Notes under the pieces: model-generated
Told to the model about the DNA's origin: nothing
The model's input: the letters and a program-made list of their open reading frames with translations, nothing else
The model's database searches: none
NCBI GenBank assembly: GCA_030271565.1
Contig: JARXKR010000023.1
Location: forward strand, 1-18,973
Source of the DNA: Pseudomonadota bacterium
GTDB lineage: Bacteria > Pseudomonadota > Alphaproteobacteria > Sphingomonadales > Sphingomonadaceae
DNA: 18,973 nt
Reading direction: 5' to 3'
Program-made: the position numbers and the translations under genes
Shown here: positions 15,157-18,973 of the stretch, piece by piece
How the letters are laid out: each line of letters begins with the position of its first letter
Position numbering within the stretch: position 1 is the first letter of the stretch

Positions 15157-16797
15157 CTAGCGCGCGGCGCGCTGTTTGCCCACGGCCACCGGCGCGGCTG
15201 GCGGCTCGAGCAGCAGGTCGAGCTGCGCCAGTGTAGCCTCGGTGCGGTCGGCGGGTTCGGGGAAGCCGTAGAGATAGCCCTGGCCCTTGAACTTGCCGAA
15301 GCGGCGCAGTTCGGTCAGCACGGCTTCGCTTTCGATCCCCTCGGCGGTGATCGGCAGGCCGAGCCCTTCGCCGAGCGAAATGATCGACTGGATGATTGTC
15401 GCGCTGTCCTTGTCCTCGAGCAGCGACATCACAAAGCTGCGGTCGATCTTGATCCGGTCGAACGGCAAGATGCGGAGCTGCGACAACGAGCTGTAACCGG
15501 TCCCGAAATCGTCCAAGCTGACGGTGATCCCCTGGTTTTTGAGACTGGTGATCAGCGAGCGGACCAGCCCGACGTTCTCATGCAAGCAGCTCTCGGTGAC
15601 TTCGATTTCAAGCCGGCTCGGCGGGAAGTTGGCCTCGAGCAGAATCTTGAGCAGTTTCTGAGCGAACCAGGGATCGCGCAGCTGGACCGGTGAAATGTTG
15701 ACCGACAAGGTCAGCTTGGGATCCCAGTTCCTGGCATCGCGCAGCGCCTGCTTGATCAGGCATTCGGACAGCTCCGCGATGACGCCGATTTCCTCGGCGA
15801 CCGGGATGAATATTTCGGGGTTGACCATGCCCAGTTTGGGCGAATTCCACCGCGCCAGCATCTCGAACCCGGCGATGGTGCCGTTCTCTAGGTCGATCTG
15901 CTTTTCGTAATAGGGAACGAATTCGCCGAGCGGGATGCCGCGGCGAATTCCGGCGGCAATCTCGGAGCGAAAGCGCTGCTCGTTCTCCATGTTGGGTTCG
16001 AACCAGGCGTAGCGGTTCCGGCCGTTGCGCTTGGCGTGGTACATGGCGATGTCGGCCATGTGCAGCTGCGCCTGAATGTCAGGAGACTGGCCGGGTTCGG
16101 TCTTGCTGATCCCGGCGGAAATGGTGGTCTCCAGTTCGAACTCGCCGAAGTGCACGGGCAGCGCGACCTTGGCGATCAGCTTTTCGGCCAGACGCTCGAC
16201 CTCTTCGCTGCGGGCCGCGACGAACGGCAGGATCACCGCAAACTCATCGCCGCCCAGCCGCGCCAGCAAGGCTTGCGGCGGCAGCGATTCGCGAATCCGG
16301 CTGGCTGCTTCGCCGAGCATGCAATCGCCGGCGGCATGGCCGTTGACGTCGTTGACCTGCTTGAACCGGTCGAGATCGAGCATGATGAACGCCGCGAGAT
16401 CGCCGCGGGCATGCGCGGCAGTAGCCAGCGCGCTGGCGGCCGCACCGATGCTGCGGCGATTGAGACAGCCGGTCAGCGCGTCGTGTTCGGCAAGCTCGAG
16501 AGCGAGGGCTTCAGCCCTGCGCCGGTCAACAATTTCCGCGCTAAGGTCGCGATAACGGCGCCAGCCGAAGATCACGAGTGCAATGTTGAGCAGCAGGGCG
16601 TTGGTCAGCAAACGGTCTGGACCAGTGCCGTCGCCGACCAGTCCGCGCACGATTTGCGGCAAGACCGAACCGCCGTTCCCGACAAACAGGATGACTGCCG
16701 CGCTGGCGATGCCCAGCGTCATGATATCGCGATTCGACCGTCCCAACCGGGGCGAGACCGCTTCGCGCGCCGCACTCGTCACTTCGCCTTGCGCCAT
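15157..16797 (-). CDS. Membrane-anchored GGDEF-EAL protein (c-di-GMP turnover)
   Basis: This 546-residue protein has two N-terminal membrane helices (about residues 26-46 and 63-79), then a GGDEF domain (about 100-265) and an EAL domain (about 275-535). GGDEF is intact at 182-186, and NDVNGHAAGD is present, so diguanylate cyclase activity is possible. The RxxD inhibitory site is not seen upstream of it. In the EAL domain the name motif reads EML (312-314). The metal and catalytic residues appear complete: Glu312, Asn368 (SVNIS), Glu399/402 (EVTES), Asp429-430 (DDFGTGYSS), Lys450 (IKIDRSF), Glu486 (TAEGIE) and Gln506. A phosphodiesterase is therefore likely. No periplasmic sensor domain is evident. 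I chose the ATG at 16797 because an AGGGGAA Shine-Dalgarno precedes it; a TTG at 16827 lies in the same frame. Confidence 0.92.
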   Translation of the reverse strand: MAQGEVTSAAREAVSPRLGRSNRDIMTLGIASAAVILFVGNGGSVLPQIVRGLVGDGTGPDRLLTNALLLNIALVIFGWRRYRDLSAEIVDRRRAEALALELAEHDALTGCLNRRSIGAAASALATAAHARGDLAAFIMLDLDRFKQVNDVNGHAAGDCMLGEAASRIRESLPPQALLARLGGDEFAVILPFVAARSEEVERLAEKLIAKVALPVHFGEFELETTISAGISKTEPGQSPDIQAQLHMADIAMYHAKRNGRNRYAWFEPNMENEQRFRSEIAAGIRRGIPLGEFVPYYEKQIDLENGTIAGFEMLARWNSPKLGMVNPEIFIPVAEEIGVIAELSECLIKQALRDARNWDPKLTLSVNISPVQLRDPWFAQKLLKILLEANFPPSRLEIEVTESCLHENVGLVRSLITSLKNQGITVSLDDFGTGYSSLSQLRILPFDRIKIDRSFVMSLLEDKDSATIIQSIISLGEGLGLPITAEGIESEAVLTELRRFGKFKGQGYLYGFPEPADRTEATLAQLDLLLEPPAAPVAVGKQRAAR

Positions 16798-16808
16798 GCG
16801 CGCGTTCC

Positions 16809-16842
16809 CCTGTCTGCAGACACGCAAGATGTCGCAGACAGG
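16809..16842 (-). promoter_or_regulatory. Inverted repeat overlapping the ribosome binding site of the GGDEF-EAL gene
   Basis: On the minus strand CCTGTCTGC (16842-16834) is complementary to GCAGACAGG (16817-16809), a 9-bp stem with a 16-base loop. The 3' arm runs straight into GGAACGCGCGC and the ATG at 16797, so the first bases of the AGGGG Shine-Dalgarno are inside the stem. A 12-base perfect palindrome TGTCTGCAGACA (16811-16822) overlaps the same arm, giving an alternative fold or a dimer operator. The function is inferred from position. Confidence 0.5.
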
Positions 16843-16854
16843 CCTGAAAATAGC

Positions 16855-16882
16855 GTTAAGACCGGCTTTACGGTCGGTTAGG
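16855..16882 (-). terminator. Possible weak terminator after the Fe(II)/2OG oxygenase gene
   Basis: Between the oxygenase stop (16895) and the GGDEF-EAL gene the minus strand reads GACCG-TAAAGC-CGGTC, followed by TTAACGCTATTTT. The stem is only 5 bp and the T-run is interrupted, so this is a weak candidate. Confidence 0.25.
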
Positions 16883-16894
16883 AGCGGGCCCGCG

Positions 16895-17833
16895 CTATTT
16901 CTTCAACCCGATCTCGCGCAGCCGCTGCTGGAGGAACTCGTCAGCCAGAATCGGCTGGGGGTAGCGATCGGGATTTTCGGGGGTGATGCACTGCGGCAGG
17001 GTTTTGATCGGAAAATCGCTGCGCAGGTGGAGGAAGAATGGCATCGAATAGCGGCTGAACTGCGCGCGCGACGCATCGGGATTGCGCACCCGGTGGATGG
17101 TCGAGGGCAGCATGTGGTTGGTCAGCCGCTCAAGCATGTCACCGACGTTGACCACCAGCGCGCCTTCGGGCGGATTGGCCGGAATCCAGGTTCCGTCGCG
17201 GGTCAGCAGTTCAAGCCCCGCTTCCTCGGCACCGAGCAGCAGCGTGATCAGGTTGATATCGCCGTGCGCCCCGGCGCGGATGGCTTCGCCGTCCATGCCC
17301 GTAAGCGGCGGATAGTGCAGCAACCGCATCACCGAATTGCCGTCTTCGATGGCCGGGTCGAACCAGTGTTCGTCGAGCCCGAGATAAATCGCGATGCGCG
17401 ACAGGATGGTTGCCCCGGCATTGTCGAACTGGCGATAGAGCTCGCTGAATAGCTCCCTGAAGCCTTCGGGCGCGGCGGGCCAGACGTTGGGCGGCATCGA
17501 CATGTCGGCAAGTGGGCTGCCTTCGGGCAGATCGCGGCCGATGTGCCAGAATTCCTTGAGATCGTGGGCCTTGGCGTCCTTGGCGATCTCGACCCCGAAC
17601 GGTGTGTAGCCGCGCGCCCCGGCGATCGCCGGATTGTGATAGCTGCGCTTCTCTTCTTCGGGGAGTTTGAAGAACGCCTCCGACAACTGCCAGGCACGGC
17701 TGATCAGATCGCGATCGATGCCGAAATCCTTGACCAGCGCGAAGCCGAAATTGCGGAAACTTTCGCCAATATCCTGCGAAAAGCGGGCCTTGTCATCGGC
17801 GAGCGAGAGGACGGGGAGTTTGTCGAGTACCAT
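16895..17833 (-). CDS. Isopenicillin-N-synthase-family Fe(II)/2-oxoglutarate-dependent oxygenase
   Basis: This 312-residue protein has the two-part layout of the family: the DIOX_N domain (about residues 4-120, with AFFKLPEEEKRSYHN and GARGYTPFG) and the 2OG-Fe(II) oxygenase core. The iron ligands are His190 and Asp192 (AHGDINLITLLL) and His247 (STIHRVRNP). The 2-oxoglutarate-binding RxS motif is Arg261-Tyr-Ser263. All catalytic residues are intact. The substrate is unknown; close relatives in bacteria act on small molecules, and beta-lactam synthesis is not implied. The frame is open back to 18061, but MVLDKLPVLSLAD is the natural N-terminus and the longer form would overlap the divergent EVE gene, so I start at 17833. 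It is divergent from the EVE gene with 63 bases between. Confidence 0.88.
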   Translation of the reverse strand: MVLDKLPVLSLADDKARFSQDIGESFRNFGFALVKDFGIDRDLISRAWQLSEAFFKLPEEEKRSYHNPAIAGARGYTPFGVEIAKDAKAHDLKEFWHIGRDLPEGSPLADMSMPPNVWPAAPEGFRELFSELYRQFDNAGATILSRIAIYLGLDEHWFDPAIEDGNSVMRLLHYPPLTGMDGEAIRAGAHGDINLITLLLGAEEAGLELLTRDGTWIPANPPEGALVVNVGDMLERLTNHMLPSTIHRVRNPDASRAQFSRYSMPFFLHLRSDFPIKTLPQCITPENPDRYPQPILADEFLQQRLREIGLKK

Positions 17834-17896
17834 TGGTGGACGGGTCCGTGGTTGCCTTGCTATGGGCCCGGCATAGACCTTTTTCGAGGCGCTGGA
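17834..17896. promoter_or_regulatory. Divergent promoter region between the oxygenase and EVE genes
   Basis: This 63-base gap must hold the start signals of two divergent genes unless they are leaderless. An inverted repeat CTATG-GGCCCGG-CATAG lies at 17860-17876, roughly in the middle. GAGG at 17886-17889 serves as the Shine-Dalgarno of the EVE gene. No clear -35/-10 pair stands out, so promoter positions are not assigned. Confidence 0.4.
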
Positions 17897-18316
17897 ATGA
17901 CCAAAATCAAATCGTACTGGCTGCTCAAGTCCGAGCCCGACGTCTACGGCTGGGATGATCTGATCGCCGAGGGTGAGGGAACCTGGGACGGGGTGCGCAA
18001 TTACACCGCGCGGTTGCACTTGAGGGCAATGCAGGTCGGCGATGAGGCGTTCTTCTATCACTCCAACGTCGGCGTGGAGATCGTCGGGATCATCAAGATC
18101 AGCAAGGCGGGATTTCAGGATCCGACCGATCCGACCGGGCGCTGGACTTCGGTCAAGGTCAAGCCAGTCAAAAAGCTCAAGCGGGCGGTGACTTTGAAAG
18201 AGATCAAGGCCGACCCGGCGCTGGCCGACATGGATTTGCTGACCAAGTTCCGGCTCTCGGTGTCACCGGTCAAACCCGCCGAGTGGGAGCATATTGTGGC
18301 ATTGTCGAAGAACTAG
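17897..18316 (+). CDS. EVE domain-containing protein (THYN1-like)
   Basis: This 139-residue protein is a single EVE domain of the PUA-like superfamily. It begins KSYWLLKSEPDVYGWDDL and contains TWDGVRNYTARLHLRAMQVG and DEAFFYHSNVGVEIVGI, the conserved core of bacterial EVE proteins and eukaryotic THYN1. EVE domains form a pocket reported or proposed to bind modified bases such as 5-methyl- or 5-hydroxymethyl-cytosine in DNA, or modified RNA. The cellular role of the stand-alone bacterial form is not established. The ATG at 17897 follows a GAGG site; the frame is open upstream, but only within the antisense of the oxygenase gene. No restriction genes lie beside it. Confidence 0.9.
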   Translation: MTKIKSYWLLKSEPDVYGWDDLIAEGEGTWDGVRNYTARLHLRAMQVGDEAFFYHSNVGVEIVGIIKISKAGFQDPTDPTGRWTSVKVKPVKKLKRAVTLKEIKADPALADMDLLTKFRLSVSPVKPAEWEHIVALSKN

Positions 18317-18354
18317 GCGGGGCGACAGACGAGCGAGCCAGTCACTCTTTTTTT

Positions 18355-18502
18355 CGTCACCCTGAACTTGTTTCAGGGCCCATCGTGCCGCAAATCTGGA
18401 GCAAGCAGTGCAGACGTTACGTCGCCCAACCGTGGACTGAGCGCGTGGCACCACGCTCCACTTGTGGTGAGAAATGGGTCCTGAAACGAGTTCAGGATGA
18501 CG
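18355..18502. repeat. Inverted pair of REP-like palindromic repeats
   Basis: The left arm (18355-18383) and the right arm (18474-18502) are 29 bases each and inverted copies of one another, matching at 26 of 29 positions. Each arm also has its own hairpin: CCTGAA-CTTGT-TTCAGG on the left and CCTGAA-ACGAG-TTCAGG on the right. The 90 bases between them contain a further hairpin (GCGTGG-CA-CCACGC). The element sits between the EVE stop and the stop of the convergent TPP enzyme gene. I recall near-identical CCTGAA...TTCAGG repeats as common between genes in sphingomonads. A run of seven T precedes the left arm but has no stem of its own. Confidence 0.8.
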
Positions 18503-18520
18503 GTGGCGGGTTTGCAGCAG

Positions 18521-18973
18521 CTAGTGCTTGCGCGCCCGCAACCCTGAAATCGTCGCGCCGCCCGCGCTCAATTGCTCGATATCGATAATCAGGTGAAGCA
18601 GCCGCAGACCCTTGCGCGTCTGGGCCTCAGTCAAGGCTTCGGTAAACTGCGCGGTCGTCTCGACCCGCGCCGACCAGCCGCCATAGGCGACTGCGAGTGC
18701 AGCGAAATCGGGATTGTGCAGGGTGGTGCCCGAGATGCGTTCAGGAAATTCGCGCTCCTGATGCATCCGGATCGTGCCGTAGGCACTGTTGTCGACCAGT
18801 ATGACCAACAGGTCCACGCCATATTGCTCCGCAGTCGCGAGCTCCTGTCCGTTCATCAGGAAATCGCCGTCCCCGGCCAGCGCGACCACGGTGCGTTCCG
18901 GATGGCGCAGCGCGGCGGCGACTGCTGCAGGCACGCCATAGCCCATCGCCCCGGCGGTCGGGGCGAGCTGGGT
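18521..18973 (-). CDS. Thiamine-diphosphate-dependent enzyme, acetolactate synthase type, C-terminal part (partial)
   Basis: The last 150 residues are visible; the gene continues beyond the right edge. The sequence shows the C-terminal TPP-binding domain: GAMGYGVPAAVAAAL, then the cofactor motif starting GDGDFLMNGQELATA (GDG at visible residues 34-36) and ending DN (61-62), the usual 25-residue spacing, then NSAYGTIRMHQ. This is the pattern of acetolactate synthase large subunits, glyoxylate carboligase and benzoylformate decarboxylase-like enzymes. The short C-terminus and the absence of an adjacent ilvN-type small subunit downstream argue for a stand-alone catabolic or uncharacterised member rather than IlvB, but the substrate cannot be read from this fragment. 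Confidence 0.85.
   Translation of the reverse strand, partial: TQLAPTAGAMGYGVPAAVAAALRHPERTVVALAGDGDFLMNGQELATAEQYGVDLLVILVDNSAYGTIRMHQEREFPERISGTTLHNPDFAALAVAYGGWSARVETTAQFTEALTEAQTRKGLRLLHLIIDIEQLSAGGATISGLRARKH

Noticed and set aside
16895..17833. Beta-lactam biosynthesis gene (isopenicillin N synthase)
   Set aside because: Only the general fold and iron/2OG motifs match, and the RxS 2-oxoglutarate site is intact. No ACV synthetase or other cluster genes are nearby.
18283..18588. Plus-strand 101-codon ORF after the EVE gene
   Set aside because: It is a translation of the REP-like pair and the antisense of the TPP enzyme gene. Peptides such as RHPELVSGP are typical translations of this repeat.

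Overview
The window is an ordinary, gene-dense, high-GC chromosomal segment of an alphaproteobacterium, most likely one of the Sphingomonadales. Three things point there. The bamA-ompH-fabZ string lacks the lpxD, lpxA and lpxB genes that normally follow, as expected for bacteria with glycosphingolipids in place of LPS. The tRNA-His gene encodes a canonical G-1:C73 pair, unlike the Rhizobiales/Rhodobacterales/Caulobacterales group. The short palindromic repeats between genes resemble those I associate with this order (from memory). No phage, transposase, integrase, CRISPR array or defence island is visible.

Layout, left to right. 1-1367 (+): the end of bamA, an OmpH/Skp chaperone and fabZ (envelope biogenesis and fatty-acid synthesis). 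1534-1761 (+): rpmE (ribosomal protein L31), then a strong bidirectional terminator shared with a convergent small PilZ gene (1831-2160, -). 2338-2414 (+): tRNA-His(GTG). 2514-7405 (+): the cytochrome c maturation operon ccmC-ccmD-ccmE-ccmF-ccmG-ccmH-ccmI, in which every junction overlaps. The heme exporter genes ccmA and ccmB are not here. 7499-9442 (+): kup, a potassium transporter.

From 9439 to 17833 nearly all genes are on the minus strand. They are a class I/II aminotransferase (convergent with kup and overlapping it by 4 bases), a small membrane protein of the PuuD N-terminal family, and a tightly overlapping operon read dapF -> mtaB -> ftsY -> yciB. Those four cover lysine/peptidoglycan precursor synthesis, tRNA methylthiolation, the SRP receptor and a septation-related membrane protein. 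A membrane-anchored GGDEF-EAL protein and an isopenicillin-N-synthase-like Fe(II)/2-oxoglutarate oxygenase follow. The oxygenase is divergent from a small EVE-domain protein (17897-18316, +). The right edge cuts a thiamine-diphosphate-dependent enzyme of the acetolactate synthase type (-).

I found no convincing new multi-gene system. The best leads are small: an inverted repeat that overlaps the Shine-Dalgarno sequence of the GGDEF-EAL gene, two intergenic pairs of mirrored palindromic repeats, a leader hairpin before rpmE, a PuuD-like membrane protein lacking the cytochrome c half, and the divergent EVE/oxygenase pair.
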